A DNA stretch of 64,000 bases from Limanda limanda (lineage: Eukaryota; Chordata; Actinopteri; Pleuronectiformes; Pleuronectidae). The position numbers and the translations under genes were made by a program. This document shows, piece by piece, positions 23,032 through 35,448 of the stretch; positions within the stretch are counted from its first letter, which is position 1, and each line of letters opens with the position of its first letter. The notes under the pieces were generated by a model that did no database searches, had not been told where the DNA came from, and worked only from the letters and a program-made list of their open reading frames with translations. The stretch spans positions 3,825,507 to 3,889,506 of the forward strand of contig NC_083647.1 in assembly GCF_963576545.1 (NCBI RefSeq), given 5' to 3'.

Positions 23032-23756
23032 CATTATTTTGTACGTATGAAGTTGGTAGTGAAATTTCATGAAAAATTGCTAACATGGATTTATGGCAAT
23101 TAGCTGGGGATCATCCAGATGTTTTGGCTTCCCGTTTTGGAGGGATGTCATGTCATCCATCTTTCTATTGTGTTTGGAGGAAACAGCTGGCCTGGCTCTG
23201 TCCAAGATTGAAACAATATGGTAGCAAAAACTTCTGAAGGTCACGTATCTCAATTGTTTTTTAATAAAACAGGAATGTAAATGTCAAAGTTTTTTGTGGG
23301 AGTATATATGGATTCACCGGTTTTGTTATAGCCATCACCAAATAAAAGACCTGAGTTTTACAGTGAAAACGGTGAGTTTTAAGGATATTGGCAGGTGTTT
23401 TAATCTGCTTAAAGGTTCAAGTCTAGGTTAGACCTATTGATAAATGTGATATTGGCCTAAATGATATCTTCCGACGAAGTGTGTTCACAGACCCTTGGAC
23501 ACACTATTGTGTGTCTACGTCCCCAGCTTAGCCACTTCCAGTAATATGATTGTCGGGGCTTCGAGACACTTGGATGACACCACACGAGCAGTATGGAGGT
23601 TATGTTGTGTTTTTTATGTTTTATTACATCTGAAGAAGGACTCACCATTGACTTATAAAATATATCGGATTCTGCTCCAACAAAGTTTACCCCTGAAACT
23701 CCAGAAGGGTTTTGTGGACTCAAACACTTCACCCAGATTTCCATCTGCATAACGCC

Positions 23757-23937
23757 AAGTTCACACCGGACACGGAAAGCCAGGCGCCTCCTTTTTCCAT
23801 TCGCCGTGAGTGTATCGCGCCAGGAAACACACTGAAAAATGATTTTAAACGATATACATGACATATCTTATATGATATAAATGAACTTATATGCATCCCA
23901 TACTTTGTATTCCCCTTCTGTTGTCCTGGAGTTTTAA
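23757..23937. repeat. Repeat block shared with the interior of the hAT element at 5529-6697
   Basis: It begins agttcacaccggac. From 23812 it follows, with few differences, the hAT interior at about 5899-6025 (ccaggaaacacactgaaaaa, then tatgatataaatga, then cttctgttgtcctggag). The hAT terminal repeats and the histone piece are absent here, so the shared block is a separate repeat nested in the other element. Confidence 0.75.
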
Positions 23938-24708
23938 TTTTCCCCAAACACATAATTAAATGTCCCCCTCTGCCCATCCACTACAGCCACACAAGCAGTC
24001 ATATAGATAAAAAGAGAGAGGGGGGAGGGCTATGAAGACCATCATCATTTTCCCCGAACCAGTACTTTGAACCAGTTACACACAACAACAAGCAGAGAAG
24101 GCAGTGTTTTGTTAGTGTGATGGATTTTGGATGTCTCTGTTGTGCGCTCTCCTTCCTACCTGTCCTCTGTCCTTGCTGGGCTGTACGTTCGGCTGCCACA
24201 TCTCCCAGCAGTAGGTATCATTAGTCCCCACCTCCATCCCATCATAGAGAATTATTACAAGTCATTACGTGTGACATAGTGTGTCTGGGAATGGATACTC
24301 TTTTTGGTAATTGAAGTAGATGTGTTTATGCTTGTGGTACTACAGACCCAGTGAGGCATGGACTGCATAGCCCGCTAGCAGTAGCCTTAAAGGGCGAAGC
24401 CTGTACTCATAGAATCAGGAGTTACAATACGTAACTAATGTATTCAGTCATACTCAAGGTGAAACCTTTATTCATTAAATTGAATAACATCAACTTATTA
24501 TCATATTTATGAAGCGTTCATTTAGCAATAAATAACTTTACAACGAAAATAACCTAAGCAATGATAATGCATCAGGTTTCTTTGACTTTAAATGTGTCCC
24601 GTCCCTTAATGGCTGGTTTGTTGACTGACCGACCAATCACTCAGAGACGTGGTGTATCCCTTTTTAAAGTAATTTTGCCAGTGTACAGTTCAGACAGTTG
24701 TTTTATCT

Positions 24709-24714
24709 TTTATT
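24709..24714 (-). terminator. Candidate pth2 polyadenylation signal (minus strand)
   Basis: TTTATT on the plus strand reads AATAAA on the minus strand, only 23 bases after the pth2 stop. A further TTTATT lies near 24470, so the 3' end could also be about 240 bases longer. Confidence 0.35.
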
Positions 24715-24736
24715 TAGAGCTGTAAGGACTGAATGA

Positions 24737-26825
24737 TCATGAAGAATTAACCACCAGTAGTTTCTGCATGTAGGAGTTGAGCCACTTCTGTCTCTCCATA
24801 GAGGTGAGCAGCTTGCTCTTCTCTCTGAAGGCAGCATCATCAGCCACCACCATGTTCCTCTTCACCATCCTGGCTCCCTGAGATGACCATTCAGCAGGCC
24901 ACACCTTTTCCATTCTGTCAGTACACAGATAGATGAACAGGAGATTAGCAACCAGAAGGTATCACACAAATACATTACCTCAAGAAAATATATTCAGACC
25001 CTTTCACCTTTTGGAGACCTTATTAAAAGTAAATTGTGCTCAATAACCCATTATTACAAATGAAACAAACCTCATTAAAACTAAAACAATTACCTAACCT
25101 TTAGATTTTCATTTACAAGAGCAACCCAAACTGTTTGATGCAGAATTTCAAACTGCTGTTCTGTGAGACATAACTACTACTTGATTGGAGTCCAACTGTG
25201 GCTAATTGGACATATTTTACGAAGGAAAATGCCTGTTTAACCTCCCACAATCCAACGTTTTCCCAGCTGACATTTTCAACATGAATAAGTAGTTGGTACA
25301 GATTACTTATAAAGATTATTTTCTATTTAGGTAAGAGTCTGCTGGAACAAGATGTCCTTGCTAATTGGGGAAATGTTTGAAGCCAGGGCCCCTTCTACAG
25401 TCGGCTGTCCAGTTAAACTGTGTAACAGGTGCCTTGGTTGAATGTGACAAACAGACCAGTGGTCACTCTGACCCACTAGAGTTGGTCATATTTGGACTAT
25501 GAGAAAATTGACTCTTTAAAATGGACCATCAATTGAAGTAGTTAGACACTCTGGGAAATGTGACATTTTTTTTTTGATTGAGAGTTAGATGAGAGCATTG
25601 TGTTACCATTCTCATGTATGTGTATGGAGCTCGGGACAGGGTTAACTCAGTTTAGCATCAAGACTTGAAGCGCAGGGGAACAAGTGCTTCTCCCTTTGTC
25701 ACTTCTAAAGTCCACTGATGAACATTGAGGCGGTCTGGAGTTACACATTTGAGTTGTTTTAGAAAAGTGCAAGTAGGTGCTTTGTTATTGTATTTCAAAG
25801 AAATTCTAAATTTAAATGAATATTAACAGATGCAACCTTCAGATCAGTCAAAAGGTAAAATTAAAACAAAATAGCAATGAGAACATTACATATCGAAATA
25901 ATGGATATGTCACTAATATATATTGTAATTTATTACAATATTTTGAATTTTATTAATAATTTTTTTATTTTCAACCTACAGTTTTGGTTTCTTGACATAG
26001 TAGATGTAAATGTCGGCACAAGAGTTTACAAACAGCTATATAAACAGGAGACTATACAAATTCCATGAATAGAGTATTGTACTGATCAGCCACATTAGTG
26101 AAAAAGTTGAGTGTCGTTTTAGGTTGCAGATGATCACAGATTTTTTCCAGTTGTTCATTAGTATCAATGTATGAGCATTATTTTATAATAGCTAACAGTA
26201 GTATTTCCCCTCACTATACAGTTACCCTGCTGCCGTCCTCTCTGGGTCAAAGAGCCACGCCTCCTTCACCAGTCCTGCCTGGCTGTCAGCTGCTGCTCTG
26301 AGGCTGAGGCTGGGCGCTGACAACATCTGAATGCTCCAATCACGGAGAGAGATGGAAGGGTACAGGACGTCCCGGTCATGTCGTTCAGTTTCCTCTGAAT
26401 CCTCAGCACTTCTGGAATCAGATATAATGACACTTACTCATTTATTGGATGGTGCAAGTGCAGCAAAGGAAGTGCCATTTTAGTTGAATGCTGCAGAAAA
26501 TGTAACGCACTTAATTCACATTCTGTATGTTCCATTGTATTAGAAATATATCGATAAGTACTTCACAGAAAGACACAAATACATAAGAAAAGTTTTTGAC
26601 TTTCATTCATGTATACTGACGTATTACTTTCAGTTAGTTATTGAATCTTTTAGTTCAGCACTAGTTACTCAGAACCAGTTACAGCTACATTTTTGATCTA
26701 GTGAGTAACAACCTGAGAGGTAGTCGAGGCTGAGGGAAGCCGGATGTCACCAAGGTCATACCCAAAATGCAAAGCAACAGGAAGGACATGCGGCATAGAG
26801 CGGCCTCTGATGGGGCTTCAGACAT
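24737..26825 (-). CDS. pth2: Parathyroid hormone 2 / TIP39 neuropeptide precursor, 3 coding exons, 158 aa
   Basis: On the minus strand the coding exons are 26825-26713, 26411-26226 and 24914-24737. Borders are GT-AG and phases join to 477 bases. Residues 13-29 (MSFLLLCILGMTLVTSG) form a signal peptide, so translation may start at the first or the second Met. The propeptide is followed by VKR and then exactly 39 residues: NMVVADDAAFREKSKLL, then TSMERQKWLNSYMQKLLVV, ending NSS. The core ADDAAFRE and WLNSYMxKLLV identify tuberoinfundibular peptide of 39 residues, the ligand of the PTH2 receptor. It is a secreted neuropeptide, and in zebrafish it is reported to track the presence of other fish. 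No single exon is longer than 186 bases, so open-frame scans miss it. Confidence 0.95.
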
Positions 26826-28243
26826 CCTAAAAAAAGAAAGACAATAAGAACATTTAATATTAACATCCTCTGCAAATGAGAACTGAGCTGTGTCTTCATG
26901 ATAAAGCAGTTCTTAACACATACATAAGCTGCTGGTTTTACAATTATCTATGTTTGCCCAACTTTAGTTTTGCAGTAAAAATAATCAATATATTATTTAT
27001 ATTGTAAATTTTCCAGTGCCTTGAGTAGCCCAATTCCCTGGGTCTTTCACTCTGAATATTCTAGTCTGAATGGAGAAACTGAATAGAAATAGTTCCGTGT
27101 TTTTGAGTACTAGTGTATTTTGTATTATTTAATTTAATTCAAGTCAAACTGTGACATGATGAGTTTGCTGTATAGTTAGTTGTCAAGTCTAGATATGGAT
27201 TACAAACCTTTTTTAATCACAAATTAATATTAACAACTTATCCAAAAATAGTTAATGTATCATGCTAAAATGATGGATATATCACTAACATATATTCTAA
27301 TTAGTTCGGTTGTTTCAAATGTTTTACTGTGAAGCAGGATTTTTGATAAAGAACCTGGTGCTGTTAACTTTCTTTTCATTAAAATTAACAAAATGTTAAC
27401 AGATCAAAGACATAAAAAGATTTTAAAAATAATATCATAATACTTGCATAACATCACTTGCACAATGGTCTTACATGTGTTGTTCCTTCTGTGACATGAC
27501 AAAATTAGTAGAAAAATCTCAAACTCTTGACAAACAGCTTTTCTTCATCCTAAATGGTAAATCAGATTCTCTTGAGGTGAAATGTTCTATAAGTCATGAC
27601 CTCTTAATTTTCCAAAATAAAGCTTATTTCTTTGCAGGGATAAAATAAACCAGCAAAATGTAATTTTTCAAAAAAGCAAAGTAACAAAGAGTTTTTTCAA
27701 CCATGGGATTGATGCACATACAATTATCTTCCAAGACGGGTTAGTTTCTATACATATTATATTTGACACATTAAGAGTATAGAGTCAGATATCATAAAAA
27801 GATGTCATCACATCTGTTTTCCAACAATCAGGTTGCTCATCTATCTTTGGGACCTTAATGGGAAAGTAATGTTCATCCGGCCCTAAGGTCCCCCAATATG
27901 AACACTGCTCCCAGCAGCTCAGGTTTGTATCTGATTTGTTTAACCATTTTTAAGAACCAGCAACTGGTTTCGTAAAGACATTGTGTTCCAATACAGAGCC
28001 TGAAATGACCAACAACTGTTGAAGGTCTATAATTTACACCTCAAGTTCATGCTAAACTGGAACAGTACTCTAGCATCCATCATCACAGTAAGACAATGTT
28101 TTGTCTTCTATATGTCTTCTATAGAGTCAGTCAAAATAAACAATTTATGGACAGTCCAACATGCCTGAAGTAAAATTGGCTTCTTGGCAAGCTGTTGCGT
28201 ATAAAGAGTTTGTCCATATGCAGACAGTGAGCTGGTTTCTTAC
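26826..28243 (-). other. Probable first intron of pth2, no other gene seen
   Basis: The coding part of pth2 starts one base after an acceptor (ctttcttttttttag), so an untranslated first exon must lie upstream. The stretch is AT-rich and contains no other exon that I can support. Confidence 0.5.
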
Positions 28244-28320
28244 CTTATCTTCTCTGATGAACGCGTTGATATGTTTGTAAATTGTTTGCGCCAGCGATCA
28301 GCCAATCTGCATTGAACTTC
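28244..28320 (-). other. pth2: Candidate untranslated first exon of pth2
   Basis: On the minus strand a donor (AG|GTAAGAAACC) lies at 28244/28243, preceded by a non-AT-rich stretch. It is the best donor upstream of the acceptor at 26827. The 5' border was not determined. Confidence 0.3.
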
Positions 28321-28774
28321 AGAGGTTAGAGTTCAGCTGTCATCCAAACCCAGAACCACCAACTATGGAAGAAACCAACCTCAACAGCAGGAATTACTCT
28401 CTCCAGCCAGGTACTTTATTTTTTTGTTTTTCCCTTTGTACCATTTATTTAAAATTCTTTGGATAAAAATGAATTCTTCTCAATCTTTTTTCAGTTGCTG
28501 CGATGTGTACATCCACAGTGGTTATAAAAAACATCCCTTACACACTTATATACCCTGGACTGCAGTGTGTTAGCCCCCATCCCCCAAACCCACCCACACA
28601 TATATACGAGCTCACACACCCCTCACCAGATCAGACAAACTTTGAGTTTGCATTTGAGTGTGCGAGAGGAAAACCCTCGAGGAAGCGTTGTTAGCTTGTT
28701 AGTGTCCCGTTTCAAAGACTCTTGGCCATTGTGCTGTGGTAGAGAGCCAAGCAGCTTGTTACTGAAAATCCTTA

Positions 28775-28884
<110 letters not shown>

Positions 28885-29589
28885 GTTCATTCATAACCTG
28901 TGTGAGGTGTGGGGACTATAGTCCACTTTTCTGCACAGAAAACAAAAATCAATACAGATTCAGGAAGACATAATCTTAATGTGTGAAGCATTAATATATA
29001 TAATGTATGAAAAGTTAATTTATGATCTTGGTAGGGAAATGGGACATGGGTGAAAAAAAAGAACATGTCAAATTTTGGCATGGATCTGTACAAAGGCGCA
29101 GATCCAGGAGTTTGTATCACTTTCTTTGGGCATGACAAGAGTGTGTTTCTTCTTTTTTCTTAAGTTTTACCAATTTCCCAGGGAATTGTTAATGGATCTG
29201 AATGAAAGAAATCTGGCATATGTGGAAACAGAACACTCATGTTTTGTCACATTTATATTTGATTTTGCGTTTTCTGCATCTTGTTGTTTTTTTTTGTTTG
29301 TGTCACCCTCCTGTTTGTTCTGATTTGGTCTTCATCAACCTCTTAGAAAAATGGCTACTGAATTCTCCACTGTATTCTCCAGCTATTTATCCACTTCTGC
29401 TGTGCTTTGTCTTCTGTTTGGTTCGGAGCAGGTCATGCACACCCCCTCCCCTAATGATTACAACCAAGTGTACACATGGATCTCCACATGTAAATCAATA
29501 GTATCTTGGTTTTTCTGAATTTAAATTGATCATTGTGAACTCAGATCATTTTAAAATGTCTAAATAGGTTTGGTCAAATGTATTTTTAA

Positions 29590-30664
29590 TAGAGCTGTCA
29601 AACGATTAAAATATTTAATCGTGATTAATCGCATTTTGTCATAGATTAATCGCAATTAATCGCAAATTTGTATCTATTCTGAATGTTCCTTCATTTATTA
29701 TTCTTCCATAATTTTACTTTCGTTTTAATGCTCTTATCAACATGGAAAAGTGGATTGGCTTGCTTTATGCAAATGTTTTATATTATTGAAAAACAACATT
29801 GCCAAACAGGGCGGTACAAAATAAAATTATAAAGTGCACATTTCAGGTAAACAAGGACTCTCCCTATAGTGCAGTTAAACCATGGCTTAATATTTTCTTT
29901 TTTTCAAGTTTGCTGTGAACATAGCAGTCAGTCCTCTTATTTCAGAAACAATGAACCATAACAGTTAGGTTACCAATAAAAGGTAAGCCTACTACTTCTT
30001 TGCTTTAAGCTAGCTACTCAAACAGACAAGCAACAAATAACAAACAAACAAAATACAAAGGCAGGTGTCGGCCTACTTTGAAATAAATGAAACACAGAAG
30101 GTTGTAGGGCTATTTGAGTCCTCCCCTTATTTGTGGAAAATGTATGAAATAAGAAGTACCCTATTTTTAAATAAATAAAAACATATAGCTGCAGCCTAAT
30201 AGTGTAACGGACTGGGTTTATGTTTATGTTTGGTTTTGACGTATGCTCAGTAAAACACTGTTGAAGGAGCGCTCTGATGTCTGACGGTCATTAAGGGGTC
30301 TGGGATGGACATGTGACTGTTTGAACCAATAGGATGGGGGGATCGGGGATCAATGAGGAAGTGAAGTGTTGATGTCTGCGAGAGACGGAGTAACAGCGAG
30401 AGGTGCACATGTTCGTGTAGAGGAAAATACCAGTTACTAAACCACGAAGAAGTTCCGTGTCCTGTGGGACGCTACAATAGCTTTAAAATATATATTTTAG
30501 GTGGCGAAATATTAAAACAAAAAGCGAGAGCAGGTCAGACTGGAGGCGAACACAGATACTGAAGCTGCAGCTGCAGCTCTGCTTTAACTCGAGTTAAAAA
30601 AATTGACGGCGTTAAAATGGGTTTGCGTTAACGCCGTTAATAACGCGTTAAACTGACAGCCCTA
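29590..30664. mobile_element. Second non-autonomous hAT element, 1,075 bp, with 8-bp target duplication
   Basis: The left end TAGAGCTGTCA and right end TGACAGCCCTA are inverted repeats (10 of 11). Subterminal parts are rich in attaatcg (left) and gttaacgccgtta (right) motifs. The identical 8-bp repeat atttttaa flanks it at 29582-29589 and 30665-30672. There is no transposase. A separate LTR has inserted into it at 30203-30476, so the hAT piece itself is about 800 bases. Confidence 0.85.
30203..30476. mobile_element. Solo LTR nested in the hAT element
   Basis: The 274-base segment starts TGTAACGG and ends GCTACA, giving the usual TG...CA ends. It is flanked by a 4-bp direct repeat atag (30199-30202 and 30477-30480). 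The end pattern resembles the complete Gypsy LTRs at 41483 and 49046 (TGTAATGG...GCTACA), but the interior is different. It is best read as what remains after recombination between two LTRs of another Gypsy-like element. A short MITE is the alternative. Confidence 0.65.
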
Positions 30665-31087
30665 ATTTTTAATAATTGCCTTGATGGAAACATGCACTTG
30701 CCAACTTTAAGTGCTCTATTGTAGTTTTCTGAACTGCTATCTGCAGTGTTTACCAGAGATAACAAAATCCTTGGTGAGTAGAAGTCACACTGAATGACTT
30801 TGTTTCGACTGAATTATGTGACCCTGAGAAGATGGCCGCTGCACACTGTGGCATCGTGTTATTGGTTGTCTGTCCACCTCACCCGTTCTCATCACATCAT
30901 ACCTCAGGGACGCCTCAATGGAATTTCTCAAAATTGGAAACGTTCACCTGGACTTATGTTGGAATTTCAAACTTTTAACTATAGCCTTTGCTGACTGAAC
31001 TCTGAAAAAAGATAGGTTGGGACAGAAGTAGTTTTAGCTATATATTAGGCATTCATACAAATGATTTTAATAATAACCTTTCCTTCC

Positions 31088-31112
31088 TAGGGTTAGGGTT
31101 AGGGTTAGGGTT
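31088..31112 (+). repeat. Interstitial telomere repeat, four TTAGGG units
   Basis: TAGGG plus three full TTAGGG units in tandem, then a degenerate TTTGAGGG. It is too short to mark a chromosome fusion by itself. Confidence 0.9.
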
Positions 31113-31391
31113 TGAGGGTCACTCTTTGCATTAAAGGTGGGAGGGGAGCAGTTTGAGTCAGGTATAATCCTTATACAAATCATTATTTTAAACCTTTCTC
31201 TTAAATCTAATTAATATTTTGAATTGCTAGCAATGTGTGTCACAACGATGGTCAGTCTCACAGCTGTCCTGATAGGAGAGTCTAGAGAGAGTTTGTTATG
31301 GCTCTCATGCTGCAGCCGAGATGGCCAGAGCAGGACATTTTCTACTCAAGGCTAAATTACGAGACAACATCAGACTGTCAGGGTAGGGAGA

Positions 31392-31405
31392 GTTGCCCTA
31401 GCAAC
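31392..31405. promoter_or_regulatory. Near-perfect RFX X-box without an assigned gene
   Basis: The palindrome GTTGCC-CT-AGCAAC differs from the ideal X-box at one base. Within 120 bases to the right lie gcataaaagc (TATA-like) and ggaccaataagg (CCAAT), and a second CCAAT lies at about 31546. It may be a promoter or enhancer. The region to about 31750 also contains an AATAAA and could be an old LTR. Confidence 0.45.
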
Positions 31406-34400
31406 CGGCAGAGTAGCATAAAAGCATGACGGAGAGCGGCTCCCTGTCACTTCCTGGATTCGGTGACAAGAGGCGTGGGACTGCGGCTGGACCAATAAGG
31501 GAGATCCAAAGTGATTTGCGGTGACACCCCTCCAAATATTTCATAACCAATCACATCAAATCTACCGTTATAATTATACCAAACCCCTGCTGTTCGGGGC
31601 CATTTTCAACTTCCTACTGCTAACTTAATTAGCATAGGCTGTGATAATTGTCCATAGCTATGTTTGTTTAACTTTTCATTGTTTCTTAATAAACACTTTA
31701 ATTAGACCAGACTCTTCTCATATATTAAGGATAAAAGAACACGCCTGACACTTAACACACATGAATGCAACTGTCACCTTTTGTGTAAGGCATACACAGT
31801 GAGGATTTTGACTTTTTCCTGCTTAATGTTCCCATCTATTACTAATCACGCCCTGTAAATTTGTAAAGCTAAAACGGCCATGTGGAAGTTGAATTAAATT
31901 ACCAAGGACCACAGGGAATATTTCATCCTCCTTTGTGATTGTGAGGAGGAAACGCCTCTAAAATGCTGAGGAGGATTCAACAGTGTTTTATTTTGTAAAT
32001 AACCTTCACATTCAACACTATAATTTTATAAAGATATATTCAAAGCAGTTTTGAGGGCGTGTCCATTCTAAGCTGCACCTACAATGCCCTGATTGGCTCA
32101 GTGGTTTAAACGGTGGGGGGAACAGCAGTCAGTGAACACAGCGTATCTGTTGACTAGATATCTGTGAGTTTGTTTTGACACCAGGGGCCTGTACTATGAA
32201 GAGAGATCAACATAACCAGGACATGTTTTCATTATCTGGCTTCACTTAACCTGGTATCCGCCGTCCTGATGAGCTTTACTACAAAGCTGTTCATCATCTG
32301 TGTCAGTTAACTTGCATTTCTTATCCAGCTTCTAGCATGTTGATGTGGCAGAGAAGTCATTAGTAATGTTATAAAGTTCTTAATATTATATAAAAATAAA
32401 TGCTGATACCTGCTGGTTAGGTCTGTAAAAGCGACAAACAAAATTGACAAATGTAAAATGGTAATGATCATCACATGACAATGGAATAGCAGATTTGAAT
32501 TTATATCTTTAAAGTATAAAGTAAAATGTAAATAAACAGAGGACATTTATTAAGGTTATTACTAACAATAATTTTTTTTACCATAATGTTGATTTATAAT
32601 CATGGAAATATTTAATAGTGAGTGCATGCTTTTATGTATAAGCTTATGTATCATCATGTTCTTTTGATCTGAAGTGATAGAATAAAACAGAAATAGCATT
32701 AAAACTGTCAGGTATAATTTCTTAAACTGTATCCTCTGATGTAAGACAGGGCTGCAGACTAAAAGCATCCTCGAGAAAACAGTTTTTAAAATGTGCTCTT
32801 GCTTCTCTGTGGCAGACTGACACTTGTTAAGTGGTAGGAGGCCATCACTGCTCATAAAGATTCTTTGTTCGTCATAATGGAGAAATTCTCAATCTCAAAA
32901 CGTCAGCTTTACGGAAGTGATTAAAAAAAATTGGACGTGTCCATTGACGTGTGTATATTTGGTACTTTGCCCCGGGGTCATTAATCACGGACTTCATGCC
33001 CGGATGCCTCCTGAAATGGAAACAAGATAAAAGGTGTAGTGGAGCTTGTGCAGTTTGTGAGCACACAGGAAGCTTGTTACCATTTAAGGACCTCATTATG
33101 GTTCATGTTAGAAATGATGCTGCCCGGACAGGAAGCAGCTGGTCCTAACAATGGCTCTGCAACACTCGGATATTAAAAAGCCTAACAAGCTTCAGACACA
33201 AAACCTGGGTCATCTCACACTTGGTATGTCCTCATCAGAAACACTGTCGGTGCACCTCTCCGCCCTCAGCAGCGTTTCTACGTGACTTAGGAAGCAATGA
33301 GAGAATTCTGGAGTGAATCATTGTGTTTCTGACACATTATTTATGAGCTGGTTTCTGTTATACTAGGTAGTTCTTATCATTCTGGTGTACGTTCAAGTGG
33401 TCATGTTTCCAGTAAGTTTGGTTTTAATTTGTTATTCGATGCTATAGAAACTGTTTGAAACATCATGATTGACAGCTGAGACTGAACGTTGGTCAAGCAT
33501 GTGTATCGGCAGGTTCTCAATATTTCTCTTCATTCCATGATGACCAAAGCGTAGATTCTGGCTCCAAATGACGTCAAAAGCTTAATATGGCGACATAGTA
33601 ATCAGAATAGTTGAGCTTCATTTGCATACAATGGCAGGAAGTGGAGACACTTCATGCATCTTTATATATGAGGGGGGACTTGTCCTTAGTCCTTTCGGAT
33701 TTCATTTCAGAGTCACCCCTGTCTTTGCAGCCTCAATGAAAAGAATGATACAAATGTAGATTGAGGGCACACTTTCTCTACTTCAAAGGCTTTCATTTTG
33801 TTGAACTTGGTTGTACAGTGTGTACACCATGCGTTCTTCTTAAGGATGAACACAGAGAGTTTGAGGGGGAAAGAAAGTAATCTTACAGGCTTACTCACCT
33901 CTGCACCCTTTGTCAGTTGCTGCATGATGGTGTCAGTTTGTCGGTTGTGGAAAAAAATGAAAACTGAAGATGGAATGTTCCATGATGTTAACCGCTGTTT
34001 GTTGATTTCCTCAAATACTGTATTTGAAGCATGTGGGTTGTTCGCATCATTATTGTTTGTACACTTTTTATATTGTAAAGATGATTTCCTCAGCATTAAT
34101 TTAATTTCACATGTATCCCAGAGATGCCCCATAAATAACATAGTCTGAATTCACAATGACACTTTCATGTTAAGACTTCTCCATCTGGTATTTATTTCCG
34201 ATTCTGCTCAGCTAATTACGAGTGCAGAACATAAACCTAAAACATTTTACTTTTCTTCCTTTTTCTCTCTCCCATATTGTCGTGCTCCTTTTTGTAACAT
34301 GATATTGTCTCTTTGACAATTTATAATCTCATAATCCTCCTCTGCACCTTTTTTTTGGATGCCACATTTTACGATGTTTTGTTAACTTAACTTATAAATG

Positions 34401-34768
34401 CTTTTTTCTGGTTGGTGAGTCATTTACTAATACTTCATTTAGCAATTGTAAGTCATTGGTTAGGAATCATTTCCAGGTGGTAAAATTACTTTGGCTGGTA
34501 GTACAATTAATAAATGCTTCCTTAGTTGTGACCAAATCGATTTTTGCAGGTACAGTAAGTGGTCATGTTGTCCAGTCAGTCGCAACCTGCCTATCAAACG
34601 GCTGCTTTAATAATGGCTTGTACCTTATTTATAAATTTTGTGCAAATCATTATTCATCATCTCATATTGGAGACCTATTTTCAGATAGACTATAGTATAG
34701 AATTGTTAAAAAGAACAGATCCTTGTGGAAACAAACAAGAAAAAGAATGGTCAAACTGTTAAAAACTG

Positions 34769-34774
34769 TTTATT
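34769..34774 (-). terminator. Candidate rin3 polyadenylation signal (minus strand)
   Basis: TTTATT on the plus strand reads AATAAA on the minus strand, 675 bases after the rin3 stop codon. Other AT-rich hexamers nearby were not compared. Confidence 0.35.
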
Positions 34775-35448
34775 TACAATAAAGTTAGTATCAGTATATA
34801 GAAAACAAATGTGGAAGGAAACTTCTGGAATGTATATTCATAATTGGTTCATATAGCTGCTTATATACTTCTGCTTTAAATAAGAGTCTCAATGAGTTTT
34901 CCCCATTCAAATAAGTGTTTTGGGAGGTTATTTATCACAACGTAAAATTGGTCAAAAAGGTGTCGAATTGTTAAAAAAAAATTACAGATTTGTCCTGTTC
35001 TTATTATCCTGAACCAATATATTTAGTAACTTATAGTTTACGCAAGTTTGTCTCAAGCATCAAGTATCATAGAGCGTGAAAAGCCTTAACATGGTAATGT
35101 ACGTGTATTTTGAAATTACATGCATTTTTACATTTTATAAAACCATATACTCCTGTAGTTCCTGGGGTTCCAGACCCCTTGCTAAAAAAACACATAGAGT
35201 CCTTCATCTCTCCTCCGCCTCATGTTAGGGGACCACAGCTGACTGCGTGGACACAAGACCAGTCCCCGCCTCATTGATGCAATAGAAGAGAGTAATATCA
35301 TACATGTTTGCTCAGAGTCAATCCTTCAGTTATCTTGCATGCTATATTCCATGTGTGTCTGGACTCTGAATTAGATAAATATTTCAGGTGCACTTGTGTT
35401 GATCGTTGCCATAGTGATACAGCAGCATCCACTGTGTTGCTGGAGCAG

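Larger units (their letters stand above)
22802..24736. other. Spacer between tedc1 and pth2, convergent, with repeats
   Basis: After the tedc1 polyadenylation signal come several dispersed-repeat pieces (around 23090-23230 and 23490-23940). No gene was recognised. The 135-residue minus frame at 23457-23864 runs through the repeat and shows no domain. Confidence 0.55.
30673..34768. other. Gene-free stretch upstream of the rin3 3' end
   Basis: I found no exon of a recognisable gene in 4 kb. It holds a short telomere-like repeat, an orphan X-box with CCAAT boxes, and a piece of a dispersed repeat starting ggggcctgtactatgaagag at about 32184. Open frames at 32562-32855 and 33713-34148 have no domain, and the latter exist on both strands at once. 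Confidence 0.5.

Noticed and set aside
31238..31750. Complete solo LTR containing the orphan X-box
   Set aside because: TG...CA ends and an AATAAA can be picked, but no matching target duplication was found, so it is mentioned only as an alternative.
32262..32300. CTGATGA followed by a short stem, resembling a hammerhead ribozyme core
   Set aside because: The required GAAA after stem II is missing and no third stem forms.
33713..34148. Frames of 142 codons (minus) and 116 codons (plus) over the same bases
   Set aside because: Overlapping frames on both strands without codon bias, domain or splice sites.
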